From the NCBI GenBank assembly GCA_018368455.1, contig JAGZEG010000002.1:62001-126000 (forward strand): DNA of 64,000 nucleotides, written 5' to 3'. The notes beneath the pieces are model-generated. The model made no database searches and was not told where the DNA came from. It was given only the letters and a program-made list of their open reading frames with translations. Origin of the DNA: Coriobacteriia bacterium (lineage in GTDB: Bacteria > Actinomycetota > Coriobacteriia > Coriobacteriales > UMGS124). Below are positions 1 through 11,173 of the stretch, one piece after another (position 1 is the first letter of the stretch; each line of letters starts with the position of its first letter). Made by a program: the position numbers and the translations under genes.

Positions 1-585
1 GAAGAAGCGCTCTGTGACACGGCGGCATCCCACGTCGTACGAAACGCCGCACCCCACAGCCAGGGCTCCCTTACCACCGGCATTACGCACGCCCTCGATG
101 AGCTCCGTCGATCCGCCACCGATGTCGGCGACCAGAACGCTTTCGCCGGGAAAGTCGGACGTCACGCCGAGCAGGGACAGCCGCGCCTCGGTCTCGCCGG
201 GGATAACCTGCGCGTCGAGCCCAAGCGCTGCGAGGCGCCCCAGCAGCTCATCGGCGTTGGAGGCGTCGCGAGCAGCGCTCGTCAGCGTTATGGCGATGTC
301 ACTAGCAGCCTGGCCCGCATCTGCGAGCTCGGCAAGGCGCGCGCCGTAGCCAGCGATGGTCGCGCACGTTCGCTCGATGGCGACAGGATCCAGCGCGCCG
401 CTCGCATCGACGCCCGTCCCGAGGTTCGTGATGATGGCCTGACGCTCAAGCGGCCGTACCCGTCCATCAGCAAAGACATCAGCAAGGATGAGCCGCGTCG
501 AAACGGTCCCCACGTCGATAGCGGCGAGCAAGCGCGCATCATGCGGGGTACATGGCGCCTCGGAAGCGGTATGTATGTTGGTCAC
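1..585 (-). CDS. Ppx/GppA-family exopolyphosphatase / pppGpp phosphatase, 3' part cut off by the window
   Basis: The first 195 codons of an ASKHA-fold phosphatase that hydrolyses polyphosphate or pppGpp in the cytoplasm; the rest lies outside the window. The GTG start at 585 follows GAGAGGAGGA. Visible signatures are the phosphate-1 loop DVGTVSTRLI near residue 25, where most members read DIGTNSxRLL, the VIPGETEARLSLLGV segment typical of the family, and the second nucleotide-binding loop VADIGGGSTELIEG. The gene follows the FtsB-like gene with a 94-nt gap, as is common in actinobacteria, so it is probably the distal part of the mazG-eno-ftsB-ppx unit. Family assignment is secure; which substrate it prefers cannot be told from this part. 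Confidence 0.9.
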   Translation of the reverse strand, partial: MTNIHTASEAPCTPHDARLLAAIDVGTVSTRLILADVFADGRVRPLERQAIITNLGTGVDASGALDPVAIERTCATIAGYGARLAELADAGQAASDIAITLTSAARDASNADELLGRLAALGLDAQVIPGETEARLSLLGVTSDFPGESVLVADIGGGSTELIEGVRNAGGKGALAVGCGVSYDVGCRRVTERFF

Positions 586-679
586 GAGCGTCCTCCTCTC
601 GTATGGGGTGCACGCGAAACTGCGGCGAGCAGTCTCCTGCTTGCGGGCTGAGCCGGCACGCCGCCCGCGTTCCACGCGC

Positions 680-2680
680 CTACTGCTGAGCAGGCTCGCC
701 CTCGACGACGATGTCAGCGCCCCCGTTGGCAGTGTCCCCTTCGTCCACAGCTTGAGGCGCGTCCGTCATGGCGCTGTCGCCTGCGCCCTCAGTAACCTGC
801 GCAGGCTCGTCAGCAGGGGCATCGCTCGTCACCGCAGCCGAAACGTCGACGCCAAATATCCGATCGAGCAGGTCTGTCCCCCACGTGTGGGCGTTCTGGC
901 CCGAGCCGCGCGGCACCTCCGCCGGCGTGGCAAAGTCGCTCTGGGTCGAGTCGTCAACGCCGACGACCTTCACGAGGTTCTCGCCGGGGAGCACGAGCCC
1001 GAAGCGAGCGCGCGCCTCATCCTCGATGCCCTCCTGGGTCTGGAGGTTGTTGACGCGCGTCTGCATCTGCTCGTTACGCGCAACGTTCTCGTTGAGCTCG
1101 TCGGCAAGGCGTTCGTTCTCGCGCACGGCAAGGTAGTAGTCCTGCGCTGGGAAGTACAGCATCGCAATGGCCAGCACGACGACGAGCCCCGACGCAACGA
1201 GCGAGACAACGGTCTCCGGCAGGCGAGCCCGCCGCCGGGCGCGCTTGGCGGCACGGTGTGCAGCTCTGCGCTCCTTGCGTGCCGCACGCAAAGCCAGGCG
1301 CGTGGGATTGTCCTCGTGACGGCGCGGCAGAGACGGGCGCCAGCCGGCGCGGCCGCGCACGCGACCGTTCGCAGTTTCGGAGGCGTTGGCAGCAGCAAAC
1401 AGGTCGTCAGCGATGCCGGAGCTCGCAGCAGGATCGGCGCCCTCGGCAGGCTCCTCAGCGGAGGCGCTCGAAGCCGCCGGCGTCTCTGCGACCGAAGGAT
1501 CAGCGGTGCTGCTTTGGGGAGCCCCAGAAGCATTTCGACCGGGTAGGGGCAGCGACGCCAGCAAGTTTTTCATGCCGCCCGCACGCCTCAGGCCCCGGTG
1601 CGAGGTGCGCTCGGGCACGCCCCGCTCCGCCTCGGATGCGGCGGCGTCGGCAGGCGTCGAGACAGGCTCACCCGGCAGGGGCATGTGGGGGTCGGCAGGC
1701 TGCTGGGCGTGCGCTGCAACCTCCGCAACGGCAGAGCCGTCCGCAGAAGAAACCGTCGACGGGGAATCCGACACCGCGCTCGCGACCACAGCGCCGGTAA
1801 TCTGGGGCGCTGAATCGAGCTGGCCGGCAGAGGCGGCGCCCGCCGAAGCGCCCGCGTTTGGCGCCATCCACGGATAGACAGCCGCAGGATGCGCTCCATC
1901 GACGGTCGGAGATGTCCCCTGGACTCGCTCCGGGACAGCAGGCCGCACGCCCGTCCCGTGAATATCCTCGTAATCGCGCACGACCGACGTGGGCACAGAC
2001 GACAGGGGGCCCGTACCAGCAAGGCGCGTCTCCCGGGGAAGCGTCGGCACAGGCGGTTGGGGCAGCGACGTCTGAGGGGGAATGTCGGGCACAACGAACA
2101 GCACGCCGCGGCGTTCCTCAGCGTGAGACGCGCTCCCTCGTGAGCTCACAAGCGTCGAGTGCGGAATGGCAGAATCAGCCAGATGCCCTCCGTCACGCAC
2201 CTGACCAGCAGGAAATGCAGTCGATACACGCTGCACGCCAGCAGAAGCAGAGGGGGCGTCTGCGAAGTGCGGTCGCACCGGCTCAGCGACGCGCTCGGAT
2301 GGCGCGGGATCCACGGGCGCAACCGAGGCGTCGTCCGCAGACACCGTTGAGGATACCCCCGCAGGCTGGACTCCAAACGCGCCCGGAACCGCCGGGTTGA
2401 CGGGAGCGTCGGCGTTGGGCAACACGCGCGAGGAGCGCCCCCGCCCAAAGAGTCCACGCTTTTTCGGACGCGCATACGGGGAGGCGTCCTCCCTGGGAGA
2501 TGGAGTCGAAAACGCAGCAGGCGCGGCATGGCGTGGCGCGCGGCTGTAGGGGCTCGGATCGTCCGCCCCCCAAGTGCCAGCGCCGGAATCAGCGGCATGG
2601 CTCAGCGATCCGGCGGGCACGCCCTGCGGCGTCGCCTCGCCAGACAGTCCCCGTTCGCCTCTGTCCTGTCGCTGGCTCAT
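680..2680 (-). CDS. FtsB/DivIC-like septum formation initiator with a very long disordered N-terminus
   Basis: A 666-residue protein. The recognisable part is its last 180 residues: a basic stretch, one membrane segment at about 488-512 (LVASGLVVVLAIAMLYF), then a heptad-like coiled coil (about 515-565) rich in E, L and N, followed by the FG-L-PGE motif typical of FtsB/DivIC divisome proteins. These connect FtsQ/DivIB and FtsL at the septum. The first 480 residues are low-complexity Ala/Pro/Ser/Gly with no predicted fold, while usual family members are only 100-200 residues. The ATG at 2680 has no strong ribosome binding site, so a later start is possible. The position between eno and ppx matches the conserved eno-ftsB-ppx order. 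Confidence 0.85.
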   Translation of the reverse strand: MSQRQDRGERGLSGEATPQGVPAGSLSHAADSGAGTWGADDPSPYSRAPRHAAPAAFSTPSPREDASPYARPKKRGLFGRGRSSRVLPNADAPVNPAVPGAFGVQPAGVSSTVSADDASVAPVDPAPSERVAEPVRPHFADAPSASAGVQRVSTAFPAGQVRDGGHLADSAIPHSTLVSSRGSASHAEERRGVLFVVPDIPPQTSLPQPPVPTLPRETRLAGTGPLSSVPTSVVRDYEDIHGTGVRPAVPERVQGTSPTVDGAHPAAVYPWMAPNAGASAGAASAGQLDSAPQITGAVVASAVSDSPSTVSSADGSAVAEVAAHAQQPADPHMPLPGEPVSTPADAAASEAERGVPERTSHRGLRRAGGMKNLLASLPLPGRNASGAPQSSTADPSVAETPAASSASAEEPAEGADPAASSGIADDLFAAANASETANGRVRGRAGWRPSLPRRHEDNPTRLALRAARKERRAAHRAAKRARRRARLPETVVSLVASGLVVVLAIAMLYFPAQDYYLAVRENERLADELNENVARNEQMQTRVNNLQTQEGIEDEARARFGLVLPGENLVKVVGVDDSTQSDFATPAEVPRGSGQNAHTWGTDLLDRIFGVDVSAAVTSDAPADEPAQVTEGAGDSAMTDAPQAVDEGDTANGGADIVVEGEPAQQ

Positions 2681-2834
2681 GGTGTTCGTTTCTGCTTCGC
2701 ATGCGAGCCGACCACCCGCCGTATACAGGCGGGCTCAGTGCAACGATATATCATAGCCGACGCCACCAGCACCCCGAAGCGCCCCGTTCAACCCACAGAT
2801 AAGCAACGGAGCCCCGTCGCCCTTCCTCCCGCCA

Positions 2835-3013
2835 GATAAGGACGCGCCGGCTGCCAGGGGACGAGGCATAACCCGTGAATGCGAGTTCTGCAGAAAGGGC
2901 CCCGCGTAGCGCCGCACCTCAGTGCATGCGCCCCACGGGGCCCTTTCGAAGCTGTCTGAGCAGGCACGGGTTATGCCTCGGCCCCGCAGAGAGGCCAAGC
3001 CCTCGTCCTTATC
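2835..3013. repeat. 179-nt nested palindrome immediately downstream of eno
   Basis: Concentric inverted arms fill the eno-ftsB spacer: GATAAGGACG 2835-2844 with 3004-3013; CGAGGCATAACCCGTG 2862-2877 with 2965-2980; AAAGGGCCCCG 2894-2904 with 2936-2946; then GCGC 2909-2912 with 2928-2931 and GCAC 2914-2917 with 2922-2925. All listed arms are perfect. The outer arm begins three bases past the eno stop codon, so an eno transcript would fold into one long interrupted hairpin. There is no clear T tract, so a simple intrinsic terminator is only one reading; a processing or stability element is another. Nothing else is seen in 2681-3015. Confidence 0.75.
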
Positions 3014-3015
3014 CC

Positions 3016-4308
3016 TTATCGCTTGATGCTGTAGAACGTGCTCTCGCCGGGGTAGTCGGCCGCGACGCCGAGCTCGGCCTCGATGCGCAGCAGCTGGTTG
3101 TACTTGGCCACGCGGTCGCTACGGCACGGGGCGCCCGTCTTGATCTGGCCGGCGTTCGTCGCCACGGCCAGATCAGCGATGAACGCGTCCTCCGTCTCGC
3201 CGGAGCGGTGCGACACGACGGCCGTGTAGCCGGAGCGCTTCGCCAGCTCGATCGTGTCCATGGCCTCGGACAGCGAGCCGATCTGGTTCACCTTCACGAG
3301 GATGGAGTTAGCCACGCCCAGCTCGACACCACGGGCCAAGCGCTTGGCGTTCGTCACGAACAGGTCGTCGCCCACGAGCTGCACGCGCTTGCCGATGCGC
3401 TCCGTCAGCGCCTTCCAGCCATCCCAGTCCTCCTCGGCCATACCATCCTCGATGGACACGATGGGGAAGCGATTCGTCAGGTCCTCGTAGTAGTCGACCA
3501 TCTGATCGGCCGTCAGCTCGACGCCCTGGCCCTTGAGGCAGTACAGCTTACGCTCGGCGTCGTAGAACTCCGTCGACGCTGGGTCGGTCGCGAACATGAT
3601 CTGGTCGCCCAGCGAGTAGCCGGCCTTTTCGCAGGCCTTGGCGATCCACTCGAACGGCTCGGCGTTCGTCTTGAGGTTCGGCGCAAAACCGCCCTCGTCG
3701 CCCACGCCGCCACCCAGGCCGGCCTCGTGCAGGACCTTCTTGAGCGTGTGGTAGATCTCGGAGCACCAGCGCAGGCCCTCGGCGAACGTGCTCGCGCCCA
3801 CGGGCATGATCATGTACTCCTGGAAGTCCACCGTGTTGTCGGCGTGCACGCCGCCGTTGAGGATGTTCATCATCGGGACGGGCAGCACGTGCGCACTCAC
3901 GCCGCCCAGGTAGCTGTAGAGCGGCATGCCCACGGAGTTGGCGGCCGCGCGGGCCACGGCCAGGCTCACGCCGAGGATGGCGTTGGCACCCAGGCGCGTC
4001 TTGTTGGCCGTGCCGTCCAGGTCGATGAGCATGGAGTCGATGGCGCGCTGGTCGAGGGCATCCTCGCCCATGAGGGCGTCAGCGATCTCGCTGTTGACGT
4101 GGTCGACAGCCGTCAGCACGCCCTTGCCCAGGTAGCGTGCGCAATCGCCGTCGCGCATCTCGCAAGCCTCGAACGCGCCGGTCGAAGCACCGGAAGGCAC
4201 GGGGGCACGACCGAACGCCCCGTCGTCGAGCAGGACCTCCACCTCAACCGTGGGGTTGCCGCGCGAATCGAGGATCTCTCGACCGTACACGTCAATGATT
4301 TCGCTCAC
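3016..4308 (-). CDS. eno: Enolase
   Basis: Phosphopyruvate hydratase of glycolysis, interconverting 2-phosphoglycerate and phosphoenolpyruvate. The 430-residue length is normal. It opens with the usual I-x-x-x-x-GREILDSRGNPTVEVEV segment and contains VPSGASTG, the metal-binding region with SIEDGMAEEDWDG, GDDLFVTN, the catalytic lysine region VKVNQIGS, and SHRSGETED. It starts at a GTG (4308) that overlaps the mazG stop codon as GTGA, so the two are translationally coupled. The nested palindrome at 2835-3013 follows directly. No missing residue is apparent. Confidence 0.98.
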   Translation of the reverse strand: MSEIIDVYGREILDSRGNPTVEVEVLLDDGAFGRAPVPSGASTGAFEACEMRDGDCARYLGKGVLTAVDHVNSEIADALMGEDALDQRAIDSMLIDLDGTANKTRLGANAILGVSLAVARAAANSVGMPLYSYLGGVSAHVLPVPMMNILNGGVHADNTVDFQEYMIMPVGASTFAEGLRWCSEIYHTLKKVLHEAGLGGGVGDEGGFAPNLKTNAEPFEWIAKACEKAGYSLGDQIMFATDPASTEFYDAERKLYCLKGQGVELTADQMVDYYEDLTNRFPIVSIEDGMAEEDWDGWKALTERIGKRVQLVGDDLFVTNAKRLARGVELGVANSILVKVNQIGSLSEAMDTIELAKRSGYTAVVSHRSGETEDAFIADLAVATNAGQIKTGAPCRSDRVAKYNQLLRIEAELGVAADYPGESTFYSIKR

Positions 4309-5249
4309 TGGTGCATCTCCTTCGACTTGGCCTCGGCCCAGAGGGCCTCCTGCTCGCTATTGGAAAGGTCGGCGATGTCCCGACCGGATTCCCATGCCTT
4401 GTGCTCCATGTACGCCCAGCGGCGGCGGAACTTGGCGTTGGCAGCCCGTAGCGCGCTCTCGGCGTCAATGTGCTCCCATCGTGCCACGTTGACGAGCGCG
4501 AAGAGAATGTCGCCGAACTCGAGCTCCCGCTCCGGGCTGCCCGGCTCGGCGGCGTCAAACTCGGCGATTTCCTCGCGCACCTTCGCGCGCACGCCTTGTT
4601 CGTCGCCCCACTCAAAGCCCGCCGCGGCTGCCTTGCGCGAGATCTTCTGGCACGCCATGAGCGACGGCAAGGCGGTGGGAACGCTGTCGAGCAGCCCCTC
4701 GCGAGCCTGACCGGCGGCGTCGGCCTCGGCGGCCTGCGAGGCGTGCTCGGCAAGCTTTACCTGCTCCCAGATGCCGAGTACCTCGCCATCGTCCTGCGCT
4801 GCCGTATGGTCGCCAAAAACGTGCGGGTGGCGGCGGATGAGCTTCTCGTTGAGGTCGCGGCACACGTCATCAATCGTGAACTCGCCGGCGTCTGCGGCGA
4901 TCTGCGACTGCAAGACGACCTGCATAAGCACATCGCCCAGCTCTTCGGCCAGGTGACGCCGCGTGCGGTTGAAGTCGGGCAGGCCATCGGGCTGCGGAGC
5001 GGCGTCGGAGCGTGCGGCCTCGTCTGCCTCGATGGCGTCAACGGCCTCGTAGGCCTCCTCGACCATATTCTTCGCAATGGACGCGTGAGTCTGCTTCCTG
5101 TCCCACGGGCAGCCGTCGGGCTGGCGCAGCCGCCAGATCGTGCGCACGAGCGCATCGAAGGCAGGGTGCGCGCCGGGGGCTCCGGGGCGATCGGCGTCGG
5201 CTGGCTCGAGCACAGCCGCAGCCTGCTCGTTCGTGCCGGTATCTGCCAT
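4305..5249 (-). CDS. mazG: MazG-family nucleoside triphosphate pyrophosphohydrolase
   Basis: A 314-residue two-domain MazG that hydrolyses NTPs to NMP and PPi, cleaning non-canonical nucleotides or modulating (p)ppGpp. The N-terminal domain has WRLRQPDGCPWDRKQTH and the metal-binding helix MVEEAYEAVDAIEAD; the C-terminal repeat has GFEWGDEQGVRAKVREEIAEF. Both carry EExxE-type motifs. The frame is open further upstream to 5342, but the ATG at 5249 has AGGGGAG 8-9 nt before it and is preferred. Its stop overlaps the GTG start of eno. A substantial acidic, Ala-rich linker separates the domains. Confidence 0.93.
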   Translation of the reverse strand: MADTGTNEQAAAVLEPADADRPGAPGAHPAFDALVRTIWRLRQPDGCPWDRKQTHASIAKNMVEEAYEAVDAIEADEAARSDAAPQPDGLPDFNRTRRHLAEELGDVLMQVVLQSQIAADAGEFTIDDVCRDLNEKLIRRHPHVFGDHTAAQDDGEVLGIWEQVKLAEHASQAAEADAAGQAREGLLDSVPTALPSLMACQKISRKAAAAGFEWGDEQGVRAKVREEIAEFDAAEPGSPERELEFGDILFALVNVARWEHIDAESALRAANAKFRRRWAYMEHKAWESGRDIADLSNSEQEALWAEAKSKEMHQ

Positions 5250-5300
5250 ATGCAGGCGTCTCCCCTCGTAAAGCATCACGTCGGGTGCATACATGTAAGA

Positions 5301-5306
5301 AGTATA
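5301..5306 (-). promoter_or_regulatory. Possible -10 box of the mazG-eno transcript
   Basis: The minus strand reads TATACT here, 52-57 nt upstream of the chosen mazG start, in the divergent spacer 5250-5537. No convincing -35 hexamer is visible, so this is a weak call based on one hexamer in GC-rich DNA. Confidence 0.3.
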
Positions 5307-5537
5307 GTCCGCGCGACAGCCCCGACACGCGCGCGACGGCAACGCGGCCCCGCCCGGCGGTCACACTCGCATCGCCAGCGCCCCCTCGGCGGCCTCGCTC
5401 CACCAACCCGCCACACGGGAGCGACGGTCACTCCTGAAGATTGCGCTACGGAAGCCCTCCCTTACTTGAAATAATGCCGCTCGTCTGGGCACAATGAATT
5501 GATTCATGCGCGGCACCGTGGAGAGGATTGGGGCGTT

Positions 5538-6677
5538 ATGGCTCGACAGTCAAAGCTGCACGTTGCGGGAGAAACCGCAGAGACGTTCGTCCGGGCCATC
5601 GGCCATGAGCCGACGCTGTGCCTGCGCGAGAACTGCAAGGACGCCAAGTGCAGCCTGTGCGTCGATGTCTGCCCCGGCCATGCCGTGCGCGTCCCTGCGA
5701 CAAAGGACACGCCCGGCGGCGTAAAGCTCACCGTGTCGAAGGGCTTCTGCGTCGACTGCGGCCTGTGCGCCGCCGTGTGCCCCACGAACGGCCTCATCGT
5801 CATGGAGCCGGCCATGCGCACGCTGCGCCGCCGGCTGCGCAAGGCCTCCCAGGTGGCGCCCCAGGACGGCCACCTCTACCTCACGTGCGTCGAGACGGGC
5901 CTCGCCCAGAAGGATCCCTGCGTCGTCGAGCTCGCCTGCTTGGGCATGCTGACGTGGGAGATGTGGGTCAACCTGATGCTCGACTTCCCCAACCTCGCCG
6001 TCTACCTGCCCGGCGAGCTGTGCGGCCGCTGCAAGGCAAAGAAGGCCGAGAGCATGATCGTCGACGCCGTGTGCCAGGCACAGGAAGTTGTGGGCCGCGA
6101 CATCCTGCTCGTCGAGACGATGCGCGAGCTCGACTTCACGAACAGCGTGGGCGCCGTCGACCCCAAGCGCACGGAGGCATTCTCCGGCGTAGGCAGCGGC
6201 CTGGCCGACATCGTGAAGGACATCACGACGACGTCCGACGACGACCTTCCCTCCAACGAGCTGTGCCAGCTCGACTCCCGCAAGATGCGCGTGCGCCTGC
6301 GCAAGGAGATGGCGGCCGAGAAGGGCGAGAACACCCCGGGTCTCAAGGGAATCGACGAGCTGGGCGGCACGCTAACGCACGCTCGCTGGGCCATCCTGGA
6401 CGCCGCCATGCGCTTCCCCGAGATCGCCGAGCGCGTCGAGCTCGACGGCGTGCGCATCGACCCGGCCATCTGCGCGGGCAGCGAGGACAAGGACTGCTCC
6501 GCCTGCGCCGACGTCTGCCCGCTCGGCGCGCTCGTCGTGCAGGAGGACGGCAGCCTGGGCGTGCGCGACGCGATCTGCGTGGGCTGTGGCCTGTGCGTGC
6601 AGACGTGCACGGAGGGCGCCATCACGCCTTGCAAGGTCCCGTTGGCCACGCTGATCGGCGACGCGCCCACAAAGTAG
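5538..6677 (+). CDS. Four-cluster [4Fe-4S] ferredoxin-type protein, function unknown
   Basis: A 379-residue soluble iron-sulfur protein with no signal peptide. Two N-terminal clusters are indicated by Cys33/38/41/45 (CKDAKCSLCVDVCP) and Cys71/74/77/81 (CVDCGLCAAVCP); two C-terminal ones by CAGSEDKDCSACADVCP and CVGCGLCVQTC near residues 315-365. The middle 200 residues contain further Cys (LTCVETG, ELACLG, ELCGRCKAKKAE) and resemble no enzyme I can name. The ATG at 5538 follows GAGAGGATTGGGG; the upstream in-frame ATG at 5499 lacks a site. It stands alone between mazG and the helicase, with no adjacent dehydrogenase, so it is probably an electron carrier for a partner encoded elsewhere. Confidence 0.85.
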   Translation: MARQSKLHVAGETAETFVRAIGHEPTLCLRENCKDAKCSLCVDVCPGHAVRVPATKDTPGGVKLTVSKGFCVDCGLCAAVCPTNGLIVMEPAMRTLRRRLRKASQVAPQDGHLYLTCVETGLAQKDPCVVELACLGMLTWEMWVNLMLDFPNLAVYLPGELCGRCKAKKAESMIVDAVCQAQEVVGRDILLVETMRELDFTNSVGAVDPKRTEAFSGVGSGLADIVKDITTTSDDDLPSNELCQLDSRKMRVRLRKEMAAEKGENTPGLKGIDELGGTLTHARWAILDAAMRFPEIAERVELDGVRIDPAICAGSEDKDCSACADVCPLGALVVQEDGSLGVRDAICVGCGLCVQTCTEGAITPCKVPLATLIGDAPTK

Positions 6678-6941
6678 GGCCCGCGCACTGAACCGCGCGC
6701 TCCATATGCATAATCATGTGCTTCTCGCGAATACTTCCGTATCGTGCCGCTGCATGCTGTCCGAAAAGTAATGCCGCGCGTACAATAAATCGATTGCTGA
6801 GCCTACGCATCCCTGGGGAACCCACGCACCCTTGCGATTCTGCACCGCTGCTTTCGTGACTTTCGCACGGCACGTCGTGCACACGCGTGGCAAAGCATCC
6901 GGAAAGAACCGTAATCGATCAACATGGGAAACTGGAGACAC

Positions 6942-8999
<2,058 letters not shown>

Positions 9000-9046
9000 G
9001 CCGACAACTGGCGCGCTCCCGCGCCTCCTGACATAGCGTGACCCAA

Positions 9047-9084
9047 ACGGGCCGCAGGTGGAAGCGATTCCCCCTGCGGCCCGT
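9047..9084 (+). terminator. Intrinsic terminator of the helicase gene
   Basis: ACGGGCCGCAGG (9047-9058) pairs perfectly with CCTGCGGCCCGT (9073-9084) around a 14-nt loop, 47 bases after the helicase stop codon. The T tract is short (CTTCGT). Confidence 0.75.
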
Positions 9085-9281
9085 CTTCGTATGCGCACTC
9101 GGCACCGGCCGTCGTGCGGTCAGGCGGCAGCCGCATCCGCTGCCGCGAGCAGAGGGTACCCCATCCAAACCCGGAACGCGTCGCCACTCGCATCAGCGCC
9201 CGCCCGCCGGCAACGAAGCTCTCTCCTGAACCCAGTTCGCCGGCTCGAAGGCCCGCCTTCGTCGCCAAGCCGCCCGTTCGC

Positions 9282-9410
9282 GGCCAGGAATCGAGCTCGT
9301 GTACGGCCGCCCCTCAGAACGCGGGACGGCTCTCTGACGCGACCTGCGGTTTCGCTGCGATGCACGGCCAGCCGGCCTAGATTCGGCATACACGAGCTCG
9401 ATTCCTGGCC
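9282..9410. repeat. Intergenic inverted-arm element C (22-bp perfect arms, ACCTGCGGTT core)
   Basis: Positions 9282-9303 are the exact reverse complement of 9389-9410 (core sequence AATCGAGCTCGTG). The 85-nt interval holds ACCTGCGGTT at 9342-9351, 38 nt from the left arm and 37 nt from the right, so it sits in the centre. The same core recurs between inverted arms at 31456-31610, 42855-43103 and 48158-48395. The element lies between the convergent helicase and flavoprotein genes. The rest of the 9085-9736 spacer shows only the terminator at 9580-9613 and no credible gene. Confidence 0.7.
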
Positions 9411-9579
9411 AGGATTCCTCTTTGCGCCGCAAAACACGCGCGCGACGTCCCCGGAAGCTCCCCGAGAAGGCGCCGCGGGCCACACGGGTGCCCTCGGAAG
9501 GCATCCCGCCCGCTCCCGCAAATCCGCAGGGATCCCTTTCGGGCCCTCCAGCGCCAGCCCGTCCTCTCCAGCAAACGCA

Positions 9580-9613
9580 AAGGGCCCCGCACGCCGAAGC
9601 GTACAGGGCCCTT
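9580..9613 (-). terminator. Hairpin downstream of the flavoprotein gene
   Basis: AAGGGCCC (9580-9587) pairs with GGGCCCTT (9606-9613), with an inner ACGC-CGAA-GCGT stem (9591-9602). On the minus strand it follows the flavoprotein stop and ends in TTTGCGTTTGC, so it is a plausible terminator. The same GGGCCC-type stem recurs at 2894 and 18874. Confidence 0.65.
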
Positions 9614-9736
9614 GGGGAGCGCACGAGCCACGTCAGCGGCAGGGCCGCCGGCGGGCTCGAATACGCGCAAGAAAAGGGAGGCGTACCCGGACTCGCGTAA
9701 AGCTCACGGCCGTCCGGGCACGTTCCCGTGGGAGAG

Positions 9737-11173
9737 CTACAGCGTCGCAGCAGCCTTCTGGCCAGCGTTGATGCCGAACACAGTGATGTCACAGATGGCG
9801 TTGCCGCCGATGCGGTTGGCGCCGTGGATGCCACCGGTGACCTCGCCGGCCGCGAACAGGCCGGGGATCTTCTCGCCCAGGATGTTCAGGGCCTGGGAGT
9901 CACCGTCAACGTAGATGCCGCCCATGCAGTGATGGATGCCCGGGTACACGGGGATGGCGTAGAACGGTGCCGTCTCGAGCGGGGACACGAAGCCCGTCGT
10001 GCGGCCGAACGGATCCTCGGCGCCGCCCACGGAGGCGTTGTACGTGTCGACGGTGGCCTGCAGCGCATCGGCAGGCATGCCGAGCGTCTCGGCGAGGCCG
10101 GCAAGATCATCGGCCTTGATGCTCATGCCCTTGTTCTCATAGTTGGCAGCGGCCTTGTTGTTGTCGTAGACCGTCTGGTCGTAAATGACCCAGATCTTGC
10201 CGTCGGTCTGCTCGAGCTCGGCGGCGGACACGACGTCACGCGTGCCCATGTCGTTGACGAAGCGGTTGCCCTCGACGTTAACGAGGATGCCGCCACCGCC
10301 GCGGATGCCCTCAGCGACGAGCGAGCCGTCCGCATAGACGGTCGGGTGAATCTGGATCTGGCTCATCTGGATGAGGTTGGCACCGACCTTCTGGGCCATG
10401 ACCATGCCGTCGCCGGTGATGCTGGCGGCGTTGGTGGAGACAAACGTCTCCAGGTCGGGGCGGTACATCTTGATGAGGTCCTTGTTGGAACCGAAGCCAC
10501 CCGAGGCCAGGATGACGGCCTTGGCGCTGTACTCCGTGCCGTCCTCAGCCTTGACACCCACGACGGCGCCGGACTCGTCGGTCAGCAGCTCGGAAGCGCG
10601 GCACTCGTACACGACCTCGATGCCGGCCTCAACGCAGGCGGCAGCGATAGTGGGCACGTAGGAGGCGCCCACCGCGGAGCCGTCCGTGGGACGGTGGCAG
10701 CGCGGCACGGACATGCCGCCCGTCGTCGTGATGTTGTCGAGCACGAGGCCGTGCGCGGCAAGCCAGTCGATGGCGGCAGCAGAGCCGTCGCACATCTGCT
10801 CGACGAGAGCGGCGTTGTTCCAGTTCTTGCCGCCCTTGATCGTCTCCTCGATGAACAGGTCCGTCGAGTCCTCGATGCCCTGGTCCTTCTGGTACACGGT
10901 CTCAGAGGCGTTCATGCCCGACGACGAGAAGATGGTGTTGCCGCCCTCCATGGCGTTCTTCTCAAGGATGACGACCTTCTCAGCGCCAGCCTCCTTGGCA
11001 GCCAGCGCGGCGCACATGCCAGCGCCACCCATGCCCACGACGACGATGTCGTAGGCAGCGTCAGCGGCAGCGGAGCCCTCGGCAGCGAAGGCGCTCACGG
11101 CGCCAGTGCCCAGAGCGGCGGCGGCCACAGCAGCGGCGCCAACAAACGAACGACGATTCATCTCAATAGCCAT
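9737..11173 (-). CDS. Tat-exported FAD-dependent fumarate-reductase-type flavoprotein
   Basis: 478 residues: Tat signal (MNRRSFVG at residues 5-12, Ala-rich h-region), then a flavocytochrome c/fumarate reductase FAD domain starting YDIVVVGMGGAGMCAALAA. It keeps the residues that define true fumarate reductases: SVPRCHRPTDG, HPT followed by AEGIRGGGGILVN, the RFVNDMGTRD segment with the proton-donor arginine, HHCMGG, and HGANRIGGNA. It lacks the FMN-binding domain and haem motifs of other members, so it needs an external electron donor outside the membrane. Start 11173 has AGGGGAG five bases upstream. It is divergent from the LuxR gene at 11521. Likely substrate: fumarate or a close analogue. 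Confidence 0.92.
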   Translation of the reverse strand: MAIEMNRRSFVGAAAVAAAALGTGAVSAFAAEGSAAADAAYDIVVVGMGGAGMCAALAAKEAGAEKVVILEKNAMEGGNTIFSSSGMNASETVYQKDQGIEDSTDLFIEETIKGGKNWNNAALVEQMCDGSAAAIDWLAAHGLVLDNITTTGGMSVPRCHRPTDGSAVGASYVPTIAAACVEAGIEVVYECRASELLTDESGAVVGVKAEDGTEYSAKAVILASGGFGSNKDLIKMYRPDLETFVSTNAASITGDGMVMAQKVGANLIQMSQIQIHPTVYADGSLVAEGIRGGGGILVNVEGNRFVNDMGTRDVVSAAELEQTDGKIWVIYDQTVYDNNKAAANYENKGMSIKADDLAGLAETLGMPADALQATVDTYNASVGGAEDPFGRTTGFVSPLETAPFYAIPVYPGIHHCMGGIYVDGDSQALNILGEKIPGLFAAGEVTGGIHGANRIGGNAICDITVFGINAGQKAAATL

